From: an uncultured Pelagibacteraceae bacterium
Lineage (GTDB): Bacteria; Pseudomonadota; Alphaproteobacteria; Pelagibacterales; Pelagibacteraceae
Assembly: GCA_902515985.1 (NCBI GenBank)
Contig: CABXWY010000002.1
Span: 1 to 64,000, forward strand
Length of the DNA stretch: 64,000 nucleotides
Direction: 5' to 3'
The translations under genes and the position numbers were made by a program. Below, piece after piece: positions 20,292-30,656 of this stretch (its first letter is position 1; each line of letters opens with the position of its first letter). Below the pieces are notes generated by a model. It did not search any database. It was given only the letters and a program-made list of their open reading frames with translations, and was not told where the DNA came from.

Positions 20292-21070
20292 AAAAATTTG
20301 TAATTATTTTTTTTTTTTTTACTATTTCCAATTTAACAAGTATTAACTCCTTTTCTGCTGAGAAAGCAGCTGAGCCAATGAGTCCTGGCTGGAGTTTTAA
20401 AGGATTTTTTGGAACTTTTGATAGAGCATCCTTGCAAAGAGGGTACCAGGTATATACAGAAGTTTGTGCTTCTTGCCATTCAATGAAACATTTGAGCTAT
20501 AGAAATCTATCACAACCAGGCGGTCCAGAATTTAGCGCAGAACAGGTGAAAATTATAGCTTCGCAATTTGAAGTAAAAGATGGACCAAATGATGATGGAG
20601 AGATGTTTGATAGACCTGCTAGACCATCTGATAATTTTGTCAGTCCTTATGCTAATGACAAAGAAGCAGCAGCATCAAATGGAGGTGCATACCCTCCAGA
20701 TATGTCAGTCCTTGTAAAAGCAAGAAAAGGGGGCGCGGATTACATATATTCTTTACTACTTGGATATGATCAACCACCAGAGGGTTTTTCTTTAGATGAT
20801 GGAGTTTATTACAACAAGTATATGGCAGGCAATAAAATTAAAATGTCAAACCCTATATCTGAGGGTATAGTTGAATATGCTGATGGAACCCAAGCAACTG
20901 AAGAACAAATGGCGAGAGATGTTACAACCTTTCTTTCTTGGGCTGCAGAACCACATCTAGAGGAAAGACACAAAATTGGATTTAGAGCAATTATTTATTT
21001 AATTATAATCACAATTTTAGTTTACTTTAGTATGAAAAAAATTTGGTCACGTGTTGAATCTAAAGTTTAA
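20288..21070 (+). CDS. petC: Cytochrome c1
   Basis: CASCH heme motif; [24 protein letters not shown]-terminal TM. Confidence 0.95.
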   Translation: MKKFVIIFFFFTISNLTSINSFSAEKAAEPMSPGWSFKGFFGTFDRASLQRGYQVYTEVCASCHSMKHLSYRNLSQPGGPEFSAEQVKIIASQFEVKDGPNDDGEMFDRPARPSDNFVSPYANDKEAAASNGGAYPPDMSVLVKARKGGADYIYSLLLGYDQPPEGFSLDDGVYYNKYMAGNKIKMSNPISEGIVEYADGTQATEEQMARDVTTFLSWAAEPHLEERHKIGFRAIIYLIIITILVYFSMKKIWSRVESKV

Positions 21071-22120
21071 GACATCACCATCTTTAATAATATATTCTTT
21101 ACCTTCTAATCTCATATTCCCGTTATTCTTTGAGTTCAGCCATCCACCATTTCTAACAAAATCCTCATAAGAAACAGTTTCAGCTCTAATAAAACCTTTC
21201 TCAAAATCTGTATGTATCTCACCAGCAGCATTAGGAGCATTACAGTTTTTTTTAATTGTCCATGCTCTAGTTTCCTCTGGGCCTGAGGTGAAAAAGGTTT
21301 CTAAATTTAAAATATTATATCCTTTACTAATCAGCTTATTAAGACCTGTTTCTTTAAGATCAATCATATTCATATAATTTTTTTTCTCTCCTTTTTCAAA
21401 CTGATTAATTTGATTTTCTATATCTGCAGAAATAATTATTGTATTATTAGAGCCAAATTTATTAATAAAACTAATAGTATAATTGTTCCCGTTATTTAGA
21501 CTTTTTTCATCTACATTACATACATAAATCTTAGGTTTTATTGATAGTAATCCAGTTTGATTTATTATTTTTTCATCAAAATCATTAACTAATTCAGATA
21601 AATCTTTACCATTATTAAGCCTTTCGAATGCTTTTTCTAATACTTTTTGCATCTTTTCATCAATATTTTTTTTATTTTTTCTATCTAATCTCTTTTGTAA
21701 AGATTCAATATCAGCCAACATCATTTCAGTTTCGATTATTTCTAAATCTCTTATTGGATCAACGCCTAAATTGACATTTTGAATATCATCTGAGTCAAAA
21801 CATCTTATCATATGTATAATTGCATCAACTTCCCTTATATGTGATAAGAACTTATTTCCTAAACCTTCTCCTTTAGATGCACCCTTTACAAGACCTGCTA
21901 TATCAACGAACGATATTGTTGTATTGATTTTTTTTTTAGAATTAGAAATTTTCGATAGTTTGTCCAATCTTTCATCTGGAACAGGCACTACCCCAATATT
22001 TGGATCAATGGTACAAAATGGAAAATTTTCAGCTTGAGCTTTAGATGAGTTTGTTAATGCATTAAATAGAGTAGATTTACCGACATTTGGCAAACCAACA
22101 ATACCGCATTTAAAACCCAT
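21047..22120 (-). CDS. ychF: Redox-regulated ATPase YchF
   Basis: KCGIVGLPNVGKSTLFNALT; GLVKGASKGEGLGNKFL. Confidence 0.96.
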   Translation of the reverse strand: MGFKCGIVGLPNVGKSTLFNALTNSSKAQAENFPFCTIDPNIGVVPVPDERLDKLSKISNSKKKINTTISFVDIAGLVKGASKGEGLGNKFLSHIREVDAIIHMIRCFDSDDIQNVNLGVDPIRDLEIIETEMMLADIESLQKRLDRKNKKNIDEKMQKVLEKAFERLNNGKDLSELVNDFDEKIINQTGLLSIKPKIYVCNVDEKSLNNGNNYTISFINKFGSNNTIIISADIENQINQFEKGEKKNYMNMIDLKETGLNKLISKGYNILNLETFFTSGPEETRAWTIKKNCNAPNAAGEIHTDFEKGFIRAETVSYEDFVRNGGWLNSKNNGNMRLEGKEYIIKDGDVLNFRFNT

Positions 22121-22681
22121 CTATTTATTATTTACTGTGCTTGAAAATAAATCTAATTTTCTATCAATAAGAATTGATAAGGAGTCGGTTATATTTTTAG
22201 TGATTGAAGATAGTTCTTCCTTCTCGTCTTCATTAAAATCTTCTAAAACATGATCTGATACTTCAGTATTATGTTTTGGGTGTCCAATCCCAATTCTTAC
22301 TCTTGAATAGTCTTTTCCAATAAATTTATCTATAGATGCAATGCCGTTATGTCCTGCGCTCGATCCTCCAAACTTAGTTTTTATTTTCCCAAAGTCTATA
22401 TCCAGATCATCATGAAAAACTATTACATTTTCTGCCTCAATTTTAAAATACTCAATCAACTCTCTTATACAAATACCTGAATTATTCATAAAAGTTAAAG
22501 GTTTAATTGCATAAATTTTTATTCCATTAATTGTACCGGTTGTAAGTAATCCTTTAAACTTTGGTTTTTGCTTTGATAGTCCAAATTTTTGGTTTATGGC
22601 ATCTATAATCTTAAATCCGATGTTATGTCGATTATTTTCGCTATTTGGTGTTGGGTTACCAAGTCCTACAAAAAGTAACAT
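22121..22681 (-). CDS. pth: Peptidyl-tRNA hydrolase
   Basis: GLGNPTPNSENNRHNIGF; HDDLDIDFGKIKTKFGGSSAGHNG. Confidence 0.96.
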   Translation of the reverse strand: MLLFVGLGNPTPNSENNRHNIGFKIIDAINQKFGLSKQKPKFKGLLTTGTINGIKIYAIKPLTFMNNSGICIRELIEYFKIEAENVIVFHDDLDIDFGKIKTKFGGSSAGHNGIASIDKFIGKDYSRVRIGIGHPKHNTEVSDHVLEDFNEDEKEELSSITKNITDSLSILIDRKLDLFSSTVNNK

Positions 22682-22711
22682 GATTATTTTATCAAAAGTT
22701 TTTCAGCTTAA

Positions 22712-23458
22712 TTATTTTTTTTCTGGTTGAGATTTTTTATCATCTCCCTTTTTCGCATCATCTTTTTTTTCAGATTTAGATGTATCTCCTGGAGGTGTTT
22801 TGCCTTCTCCCTCTGTGCCTTCAGTAGCTTGCGCGGCACCTTCCTCTCCGGTTGCTTCTGCACCCTCTGCAGCCTCAGCTGGTTTTTCAGGTTCTTTTAT
22901 TACTGTAGGTGCTGCAAGTGTCGCAACAACGAAGTCTCTGCCTTGTATAGTTGGGTGAACATTTTCTGGAAGTTTAATAGAGGATATTTTAAAACTTTGA
23001 CCAATATCTACCCCTTCCAAATCCACCACTAGCTCATTTGGAATATTTTCTGTTGGACATTTTAATTCCACTTTTCTTCTTACTATATTCAGTACACCAC
23101 CTCTTTTTAGTCCTGGGGATTTGTCGCTATTAATAAATTTAACTGGTATTTGTAAAACTACCTTACCCCCTTTTACTATTCTAAAAAAATCAACATGTGT
23201 TGGCTCATCTGAAAGTATATCAAACTTTACTTCTCTCGGTAAAACATTCAGATCCTTACCTTCAATCTTTAAATTAATTATATTTGATAAAAAATTATCT
23301 TTCTCTAATAAATTTATTAATATTTTTTTTGATACAGATATATTTTGATTTTTATCCTCACCCCCATAAACCACCGCAGGAACATTTCCCTTAGATCTTA
23401 GAGTATTTAACTCACCTCTTGTCTTAGTGTCTCTAATGTTGGCTTCTAAAGTATTCAT
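22712..23458 (-). CDS. rplY: 50S ribosomal protein L25 (Ctc form, long low-complexity C-terminal tail)
   Basis: GELNTLRSKGNVPAVVYGG; HVDFFRI. Confidence 0.94.
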   Translation of the reverse strand: MNTLEANIRDTKTRGELNTLRSKGNVPAVVYGGEDKNQNISVSKKILINLLEKDNFLSNIINLKIEGKDLNVLPREVKFDILSDEPTHVDFFRIVKGGKVVLQIPVKFINSDKSPGLKRGGVLNIVRRKVELKCPTENIPNELVVDLEGVDIGQSFKISSIKLPENVHPTIQGRDFVVATLAAPTVIKEPEKPAEAAEGAEATGEEGAAQATEGTEGEGKTPPGDTSKSEKKDDAKKGDDKKSQPEKK

Positions 23459-23503
23459 AAAAGTTAGGTGTTTTAACCCAAGTTCATATATAAAACAAGA
23501 GAA

Positions 23504-24445
23504 TTATTTAAATAAATCTGAGACCGAAGTAGAGTTTGATATTCTTTTAAGAGCCTCACCAAGAAGATTGGAAATACTTAAAACTTGAATGTTCTTTGCA
23601 TTATTTATTTTTTTTGAATTATCTATGGTATCCGTAATTACTAAGTTTTTAATAGGAGAATTTTTAATTTTTTTAACAGCATCTCCACTTAATACACCAT
23701 GAGTAATATAAACATGAATTTCTTTTGCCCCTCTCGATTTTAGCATTTTGGCTGCATTAACAATTGTTCCTCCTGAGTCAATAATATCATCTACTATTAT
23801 ACAAATTTTGTTTTTTACATTTCCAATTATGTTCATAACTTCTGACTGTCCTGGCGCTGGTCTTCTTTTATCTACTATTGCAAGGTTAACGTTTAGCAAC
23901 TTACTCAACCCTCTTGTTCTTGCTACACCACCAACATCTGGTGAAACACAAACTAAATTACTGATTTTTAGATTTTTTTTAATATGTCGGTAAAATATTG
24001 GGGTAGCATAAAGATTATCCACTGGTATGTCAAAAAACCCTTGAATTTGTCCAGCATGCAAATCTACTGTTACAACTCTATCTGCTCCAGCCTTTGTAAT
24101 TAAATTTGAAATTAATTTTGCAGATATCGATGTTCTGGGTACAACTTTCCTATCTTGTCTTGCATATCCAAAGTAAGGAATTACAGCAGTTATATTTTTT
24201 GCTGAAGATCTTTTTAATGCATCAATGCACAGCAACATTTCTAATAAATTATCATTTGCAGGAGAGGATATAGATTGAATAATAAAAATATTATTTCCTC
24301 TTATATTTTCGTTTATCTCCACATAAATCTCTCCATCAGAGAATTTTCTTATATTTGAATTTACTAGTTTTGTTTTAAGGAATTTTGAAATCTTTTGACT
24401 TAAATGTTTGTTACTGTTTCCAGTTAATAGTTTCATTGAAAGCAC
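23504..24445 (-). CDS. prs: Ribose-phosphate pyrophosphokinase
   Basis: YFGYARQDRK; CIIVDDIIDSGGTIVNAA. Confidence 0.96.
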   Translation of the reverse strand: MLSMKLLTGNSNKHLSQKISKFLKTKLVNSNIRKFSDGEIYVEINENIRGNNIFIIQSISSPANDNLLEMLLCIDALKRSSAKNITAVIPYFGYARQDRKVVPRTSISAKLISNLITKAGADRVVTVDLHAGQIQGFFDIPVDNLYATPIFYRHIKKNLKISNLVCVSPDVGGVARTRGLSKLLNVNLAIVDKRRPAPGQSEVMNIIGNVKNKICIIVDDIIDSGGTIVNAAKMLKSRGAKEIHVYITHGVLSGDAVKKIKNSPIKNLVITDTIDNSKKINNAKNIQVLSISNLLGEALKRISNSTSVSDLFK

Positions 24446-25204
24446 CTAGTTAATCATAATTAATGATATATTTCTACCATAATCATTTTCTTTTTTATGC
24501 CTAGATCTTCTCGCACTAAAGAAATTATTTTTTTGATTATAAGTATCTTGATCAATTATATCTATTTTCTTTACCCCAAAACTTTTCAATTGATGATTTA
24601 CATATTTATTAAGGCTAAAATATGTTTTTTTATTAATTTTTCTAAAAAAAAATTTATTTCTTTGACCTTGTTTTAAAAACTTTCTTTCAAAATCGTTTCT
24701 TACTTCATAATTTTTTTGAGATATGCAAGGACCAATTGCAGCAATAAGGTTTTTTGATTCGCTACCTTTTTTAATTAAATGATCCACCACTCTTTTTATT
24801 ATACCTTTATACGCACCTTTCCAACCCGCGTGAATCGCAGAAATTATTTTGAGCTTTTTATCGAAGATTAATATAGGAACACAATCAGCAGTTAAAACTC
24901 CAAGGATTACTTTTCTTTTATTTGTTATTAACGCATCACCAGTAAGTTTATTTTTCTTTAAATTAAAATCTTTAATAAAAAAATATTTATTACTGTGAAT
25001 TTGATTAAGCAAAACTAGTTTTTTATAAGACTTGCTAATTTTTTTACTAGCAATAATTAAATTTTTATTAACATATTTTTTATTATCTAATGAACCTTTT
25101 CCACAATTTAAACTTTTATAAATTCCTTTAGATTTACCGCCCAATCGGTTAAAGAAGCAGTGTCTAATATCCGTCTCCTTGAGTAACTTTTTTGAAAAAA
25201 GCAT
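24446..25204 (-). CDS. pgeF: YfiH/PgeF laccase-domain purine nucleoside/peptidoglycan-editing family protein
   Basis: LTADCVPILIFD; AIHAGWKGAYKGII; IGPCISQKNYEV. Confidence 0.9.
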   Translation of the reverse strand: MLFSKKLLKETDIRHCFFNRLGGKSKGIYKSLNCGKGSLDNKKYVNKNLIIASKKISKSYKKLVLLNQIHSNKYFFIKDFNLKKNKLTGDALITNKRKVILGVLTADCVPILIFDKKLKIISAIHAGWKGAYKGIIKRVVDHLIKKGSESKNLIAAIGPCISQKNYEVRNDFERKFLKQGQRNKFFFRKINKKTYFSLNKYVNHQLKSFGVKKIDIIDQDTYNQKNNFFSARRSRHKKENDYGRNISLIMIN

Positions 25205-26280
25205 TAGTTAAATCCCAAAAAATTACTTTTTTTTGATTTAAAAGCAAAAATTACTTTGAATAACTCACCCATTAAATCTTTATGTAAAAGTCTTTTAAGA
25301 ATTAAAAACATATTATTTTTTTGCTGGTCATCCATGTTTCTTTCAAGAATTTCTGCCCTTTTAAGTATGCCCATTTTTTCTAAAAAAAATTTTTGCGTCA
25401 CTATATTTTCTACTTTTAAGTTTTTTTTTTTAAAATATTCTTTTAAAAGTTTAAAATTAACTAGATAAGTGATATCAGCTTTTCCTATAAAATTAAGCAA
25501 GTTGTTCATTTTAACTTTTTTATTTTTCATCACAGCCTGTAAGGTATTTTCATTAAAAGGAATCAAATAACCGTAGTCAATAAGCAAAATTCCTCCAGAA
25601 TGTCTTGAAATTTTTTTTACAATCTTATCTAATTCGATAAATCCTAATTTTGGATATTCAATAAAATTTTGTTTTTTTAAAGCTTTAAAAGATCTTATCC
25701 AAGAAATATCTTTGGGCGATGCTTTTTTATAAGTTTCCTTTAAACCTTGGTTGCTTACCATATAACATTTTTCTGAAATTTTTCTATTTTTTTGTGAAAA
25801 CTGTTTAATCGGAATTGCATCAAAAAATTCATTTCCAATAAAAATTACTGGACCTTTTTTTATTTGGCTAAAACTTTCAATCCATTTTATATTCTTATTT
25901 TTTAGTTTATTTTTTTGAATACTTCTTAATAAATTACTTTTCTCATATAAAAATATTTTTACTGCTTTATTAAACTCAGGAAACTTTCTAAATGTTTCAA
26001 ATAGTATTTTTATTAAGCTTCCATCTCCAGGTCCAAGTTCTATTAAATTAAATATTTTTGGTTTTTCCAGCTTCTCCCAAGTAGATATAATCCAAATTCC
26101 TATAATTTCAGAAAATAAATTTGAAATTGTTGGTGAAGTTACAAAATCACCTCTGTTACCGAATGGCATTCTATTATTATAATAACCAGAATTTGGTTCA
26201 TATAAAGTTTTTTCTAAAAACTCATCAATTGGAATTTTCTTGTTTAGTTGGATTCCTAATTTTTTAAGCTTTTGTTTCAT
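25204..26280 (-). CDS. SAM-dependent methyltransferase, MidA/NDUFAF7 family
   Basis: NSGYYNNRMPFGNRGDFVTSPTISNLFSEIIG; LIELGPGDGSL; GNEFFDAIPIKQF. Confidence 0.88.
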   Translation of the reverse strand: MKQKLKKLGIQLNKKIPIDEFLEKTLYEPNSGYYNNRMPFGNRGDFVTSPTISNLFSEIIGIWIISTWEKLEKPKIFNLIELGPGDGSLIKILFETFRKFPEFNKAVKIFLYEKSNLLRSIQKNKLKNKNIKWIESFSQIKKGPVIFIGNEFFDAIPIKQFSQKNRKISEKCYMVSNQGLKETYKKASPKDISWIRSFKALKKQNFIEYPKLGFIELDKIVKKISRHSGGILLIDYGYLIPFNENTLQAVMKNKKVKMNNLLNFIGKADITYLVNFKLLKEYFKKKNLKVENIVTQKFFLEKMGILKRAEILERNMDDQQKNNMFLILKRLLHKDLMGELFKVIFAFKSKKSNFLGFN

Positions 26281-27037
26281 TTATTTTATAAAAAAGAATT
26301 ATGCTGATAAATACCATTGCCAAACTTAATAACATGCCCATGCTGTATGACCCAATTATGTACCCAAGGTGAGTATCTGGCTCTCTAAATATTTCTGAGA
26401 TAAATCTAAATATTCCATAAAAAAATAGAAATGCAAAAGATGTTGTTCCAATTTTATAATTTTTTTTAAAAAAAATTAAGTTTAATAGTATAAACAAAAT
26501 AATTCCCTCTAAAATACATTCGTATAACTGCGAGGGATGCCTTGGTACATTGTCTATCTCAGTAAAAACTACACCCCAATTTCCATTAGTAGGTTTTCCA
26601 ATAAGTTCTCCATTAATAAAATTAGCAATTCTTCCCAAAAAAATTCCAATAGGTGCAGATATAGATATTAAATCTAAAAAAACGTACTTATTTATTTTAT
26701 GTTTTTTGCTGAAAAGATATGTAGCTATAAAAATACCAATTAAACCTCCATGAAACGACATACCTCCCTCCCAAATAAAAAAAATTTCATAAAGGTTATT
26801 AAAATAATATTTTAGATTATAAAATAAAATATAGCCAATCCTACCTCCAAGGACTATTCCAATTATCAAATATGTTATTAAGTCATCAAAAAGTGTTGAA
26901 ATATTTTTATCTTTTATTAAAAAATTTTTACAGTAAAACCAGCCAAGTAAAATGCCAAAAATATAAGATAAAGAGTACCATCTAATTTCAAAAGCAAACA
27001 AATTAAGTGCAACTGGGTCAAAATTATTAGTAAACAT
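26264..27037 (-). CDS. lgt: Prolipoprotein diacylglyceryl transferase
   Basis: GGRIGYILFYNL; WEGGMSFHGGLIG; GRIANFINGELIGKPTNGNWGVVF. Confidence 0.96.
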   Translation of the reverse strand: MFTNNFDPVALNLFAFEIRWYSLSYIFGILLGWFYCKNFLIKDKNISTLFDDLITYLIIGIVLGGRIGYILFYNLKYYFNNLYEIFFIWEGGMSFHGGLIGIFIATYLFSKKHKINKYVFLDLISISAPIGIFLGRIANFINGELIGKPTNGNWGVVFTEIDNVPRHPSQLYECILEGIILFILLNLIFFKKNYKIGTTSFAFLFFYGIFRFISEIFREPDTHLGYIIGSYSMGMLLSLAMVFISIILFYKINETKA

Positions 27038-27083
27038 TTTAAAAAAATAGATGTAAGAATATATTATTTTTAATTAGCTTTGT

Positions 27084-27323
27084 ATGTCAAAATCAAAATT
27101 TATAACAGATAAACTTGCAAAATTATTTGAGCAAGGACTAATTTCTTATAAAGATTTAAACAGTGAGATTTTAAACCTACTCAAGTCCAAAAAAGATGAA
27201 ATTATATTGAAACTTCAACTTCCAACCAAAGAAGAGTTCGAAATTTTGAAAAAAAGAGTAGAAAATCTAGAAAAAATAAATTCTCCAAAAAATAAAAAAA
27301 AGTTAAAAAAACTAAAAAGGTAA
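27084..27323 (+). CDS. BMFP/UbiK-family accessory protein (DUF526)
   Basis: 79 aa, LPTKEEFEILKKRVENLE BMFP-like coiled coil. Confidence 0.75.
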   Translation: MSKSKFITDKLAKLFEQGLISYKDLNSEILNLLKSKKDEIILKLQLPTKEEFEILKKRVENLEKINSPKNKKKLKKLKR

Positions 27324-28625
27324 ATATATTCTTACCTGTAATCCGTTTAGAATTGATTTGTCTAATTTTATATTACCACCATGCGACTGGATAATATCAG
27401 AAGTTATAGACATTCCTAAACCAACACTAGATTTTGACCCACTTCTACTTTTATCTATTTTATAGAACGGTTTGAAAACATTTTCATATTCATTTTTTGG
27501 TATACCTGGCCCATCATCATCAATTAATAAAATTATATTATTATTGCTCTTTTTTAATTTTACTTTAACTATTTTTCCATATTTTAAACTGTTATCTAAT
27601 ATATTTGAAATACATCTATTAATAAGGCTTTTCTTCCCATGAAATAAAATATTTTCTTCTAACTCGGTCGAGATATTTTTATTATTATATTTTATAATTG
27701 TATCGATTAAAAGTTTTGATAAATTAAATTTTTCTCCTTTTTCACTTGATCTATTTTTTGAAAATTGTAGATACTCGTTAAGCATTTTTTCCATTTCAAT
27801 AACATCCTCAGATAATTTATTTGATAATTCTTTATCTTTTATAAAAGCTAGTTGTAGTTTTATTCTTGTAAGTGGTGTTCTTAAATCATGACTTATACCT
27901 GATAACATTTCTGATCTCTGATTAAGTTGTCGAATTAGTCTCTTTCTCATTCTTTCAAACTCATATCCAGCTTGTCTAATTTCTAATGCACCTGATGGTC
28001 TGTATTCTCCAACATCTTCACCCCTTCCAAATTTCTCAGATGCTCTTGCTAGGTTAATAATAGGCCTTGTTTGATTTTTAAGAAATATAAGTGCAATTGC
28101 AATTAATAAAAAGGCTGGCAAAGTAATCCATAAAGCAAAAATTCTTGCAGACGTATTTACAATCCTATTTTTTGGCACTTCAAATTGAAAATAACCATTT
28201 AAATATTTTATTTTAAGATCTATGTTTTCTTTAAAGGTTGTTGTGTCAAACCAGTAATTGGTAAATTTTGATTTAAGCTCTCTTCTTAAAGATCTATCCA
28301 TTGGACTAAACCATCTCTCGAGATCTTCCTTAGGCATCATTTTATGTGGAACATAAATTGCTTTTATATTTTGAGTATCAGAAAAAAGTTTTGCTAATGA
28401 ATCTTTATTATATTGTTCATTATCATAAGCCTCAATGAAAAATTTTATTTCACCTATCAAGGCTCTTGTCATTCCTTTGTTTGTTTTAATCCATAGACTA
28501 TCAAAAAAAACAAAAGATATTATTATTTGAAGAATTATAATAGGAGCTGCAACAATTAGTAAAGCACGATAAAATAATTGTTTTGGTAAAAGATTTTTTA
28601 AAAATTTATTCAATCCAAAGGACAT
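27312..28625 (-). CDS. Sensor histidine kinase, EnvZ-like
   Basis: HAMP region, SGISHDLRTPLTRIKLQL H box; DDDGPGIP; VGLGMSI. Confidence 0.92.
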   Translation of the reverse strand: MSFGLNKFLKNLLPKQLFYRALLIVAAPIIILQIIISFVFFDSLWIKTNKGMTRALIGEIKFFIEAYDNEQYNKDSLAKLFSDTQNIKAIYVPHKMMPKEDLERWFSPMDRSLRRELKSKFTNYWFDTTTFKENIDLKIKYLNGYFQFEVPKNRIVNTSARIFALWITLPAFLLIAIALIFLKNQTRPIINLARASEKFGRGEDVGEYRPSGALEIRQAGYEFERMRKRLIRQLNQRSEMLSGISHDLRTPLTRIKLQLAFIKDKELSNKLSEDVIEMEKMLNEYLQFSKNRSSEKGEKFNLSKLLIDTIIKYNNKNISTELEENILFHGKKSLINRCISNILDNSLKYGKIVKVKLKKSNNNIILLIDDDGPGIPKNEYENVFKPFYKIDKSRSGSKSSVGLGMSITSDIIQSHGGNIKLDKSILNGLQVRIYLPF

Positions 28626-29283
28626 AACCAGTTCCCCTTATTGTTTGAAGATATTTTGGATTTTTTGGATCTAATTCTATTTTTTTTCTTAATCGAGTAA
28701 TTATAACATCAATAGATCTTTCTTTATCTACATCAATTAAGTTTCCTATATAATCTCTTGAAAATGATTCTCCAGGAGAGTTAATCATTTTTTCTAATAT
28801 TATTTTTTCAGTATTATTGATTTTAAACTCTTCCTCGTTCTTATGTATTATTAACTTATTTAAATCAATTTTAATATTATCAAATTCAATTACTCTTTTA
28901 GAATCATGCTTTTTGGTCTTGCTTAATATATTTCTAATTCTCAAAATTAATTCCTTTGGTTCAAATGGCTTTGGCAAATAATCATCAGCACCAAATTCCA
29001 AACCTTCTATTCTTTCTTTAGGCTCACCCTTGGCTGTAAGTAAAATTACTGGGGTAAGAATTTTTTTTCTATTTTCAGATAAGAATTGCAAACCTGTTTT
29101 TCCTGGCATCATAATATCTAGGATTATTAGATCAAATTTAATTATATTAATTTTTTCAAATGCATCCTCAGCATTTTTAGCTGTGGTAATTAAAAAATTA
29201 TTTTCATTGAGGTATTTTTTTACTAAATCTCTGATTCCATCATCATCATCAACAACCAGTATATGAGCATCAAAATTATTCAT
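28606..29283 (-). CDS. OmpR/PetR-like response regulator
   Basis: LVVDDDDGIRDLVKKYL; LIILDIMMPGKTG; winged-helix output domain. Confidence 0.93.
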   Translation of the reverse strand: MNNFDAHILVVDDDDGIRDLVKKYLNENNFLITTAKNAEDAFEKINIIKFDLIILDIMMPGKTGLQFLSENRKKILTPVILLTAKGEPKERIEGLEFGADDYLPKPFEPKELILRIRNILSKTKKHDSKRVIEFDNIKIDLNKLIIHKNEEEFKINNTEKIILEKMINSPGESFSRDYIGNLIDVDKERSIDVIITRLRKKIELDPKNPKYLQTIRGTGYVLWIE

Positions 29284-29713
29284 TTATTATTTTTTTTAGA
29301 ACACTTTTAAAATTATTAACTTCTAATGAAGAAGATTTTATTAATGCATTATAAATTCTTTTTTTTTGGGAGGAAAATATTTCATTAAAAACTTCCTCAC
29401 CCTTTTTTGTAAGATGTACGTGTTTCATTCGTGAGTCTCTCTCATCCTTAACAAATGATATAAAATTAAATTTTATCAAATCATTAAGAATTCTATTCAA
29501 ACTTTGTTTTGTTACTTTTAATTTCTTAAGGAGATTTGATATAGTAATACCGTGGTGAATTGAGATAATATGTATTACTTTATGATGAGCAATACCTAAG
29601 GAATACTTATCAAGCGTTTTTTTGGCATCACCAAAGGACTCTCTATAGCTTATGAATAATTCTTCTATAAACTCTTTCAATTGTTCGTCTTTTAAGTACA
29701 AAAGGTCTTTCAT
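29276..29713 (-). CDS. MarR-family regulator (PetP-like position)
   Basis: HHGITISNLLKKLKVTKQSLNRILNDLIKFNFISFVKDERDSRMKHVHLTKKG. Confidence 0.87.
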   Translation of the reverse strand: MKDLLYLKDEQLKEFIEELFISYRESFGDAKKTLDKYSLGIAHHKVIHIISIHHGITISNLLKKLKVTKQSLNRILNDLIKFNFISFVKDERDSRMKHVHLTKKGEEVFNEIFSSQKKRIYNALIKSSSLEVNNFKSVLKKIINE

Positions 29714-29774
29714 ATTGGTAAGTTATATTGACATATTATATATACAAAGATATTTTTTTGGAAAATAAAATCTA

Positions 29775-30656
29775 ATGATACCTTTTGATAAAAGAGATGG
29801 AAAAATTTGGTACAATGACCAACTTATTGATTGGCAAGATGTAAAACTTCATGTTTTAAGCCATGGTCTGCATTACGCAAGTTGTGTGTTTGAAGGATTG
29901 AGAGTGTACGACGGAGAAATATTTAAGCTAGAGGAGCATACAGAGAGATTTTTTCATTCAGCAAAGAGATTAGGAATGGATATTCCATACGAAGAGAAAG
30001 AAATAAATTTAGCAACCAAAAAAACAGTTGTAGCTCAAAATGTTCAAAATGGTTATATAAGACCTTTTGCCTGGAGAGGAAGTGAAATGATGGCAATCTC
30101 AGCACAACATACAAAAATACATGTTGCTATCGCAGCTTGGGAATGGGGAACTTACTTCGACCCTAAGCTTAAAACTGAAGGTATAAAACTAAATATTTCA
30201 AAATGGAAAAAGCCTGGGCCAGATACAATACCTTGGGATAGTAAAGCTTCAGGCCTATACATGATAAACACCTTATCAAAACATGAGGCAGAGAGAGATG
30301 GTTTTACAGACTCGTTAATGTTAGATCATGAAGGAAATATCGCCGAGGCCACAGGTGCTAATATTTTTTTTAAAGATAGCAGTAATGAATTTCATACACC
30401 TATTCCAGATTCATTTTTAGATGGAATAACAAGAAGAACGGTTATTGAACTCGCAAAGTCAAAAAATATGAAAGTTCATGAGAGAAAAATTTCACCAAGT
30501 GAACTTCCTAATTTTACTGGTTGTTTTCTTACTGGAACTGCTGCAGAAGTTACCCCTATCTCAAAAATAGATAAATATGATTATAAAGTTTGTGAAAGTA
30601 TTTTAGATTTGTCATCTAGTTATGATAGTCTTGTAAGAAAAAAAAGAGCAGCCTAA
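29775..30656 (+). CDS. ilvE: Branched-chain amino acid aminotransferase
   Basis: HGLHYASCVFEGLRVYDG; GNIAEATGANIFF; GTAAEVTPI. Confidence 0.94.
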   Translation: MIPFDKRDGKIWYNDQLIDWQDVKLHVLSHGLHYASCVFEGLRVYDGEIFKLEEHTERFFHSAKRLGMDIPYEEKEINLATKKTVVAQNVQNGYIRPFAWRGSEMMAISAQHTKIHVAIAAWEWGTYFDPKLKTEGIKLNISKWKKPGPDTIPWDSKASGLYMINTLSKHEAERDGFTDSLMLDHEGNIAEATGANIFFKDSSNEFHTPIPDSFLDGITRRTVIELAKSKNMKVHERKISPSELPNFTGCFLTGTAAEVTPISKIDKYDYKVCESILDLSSSYDSLVRKKRAA

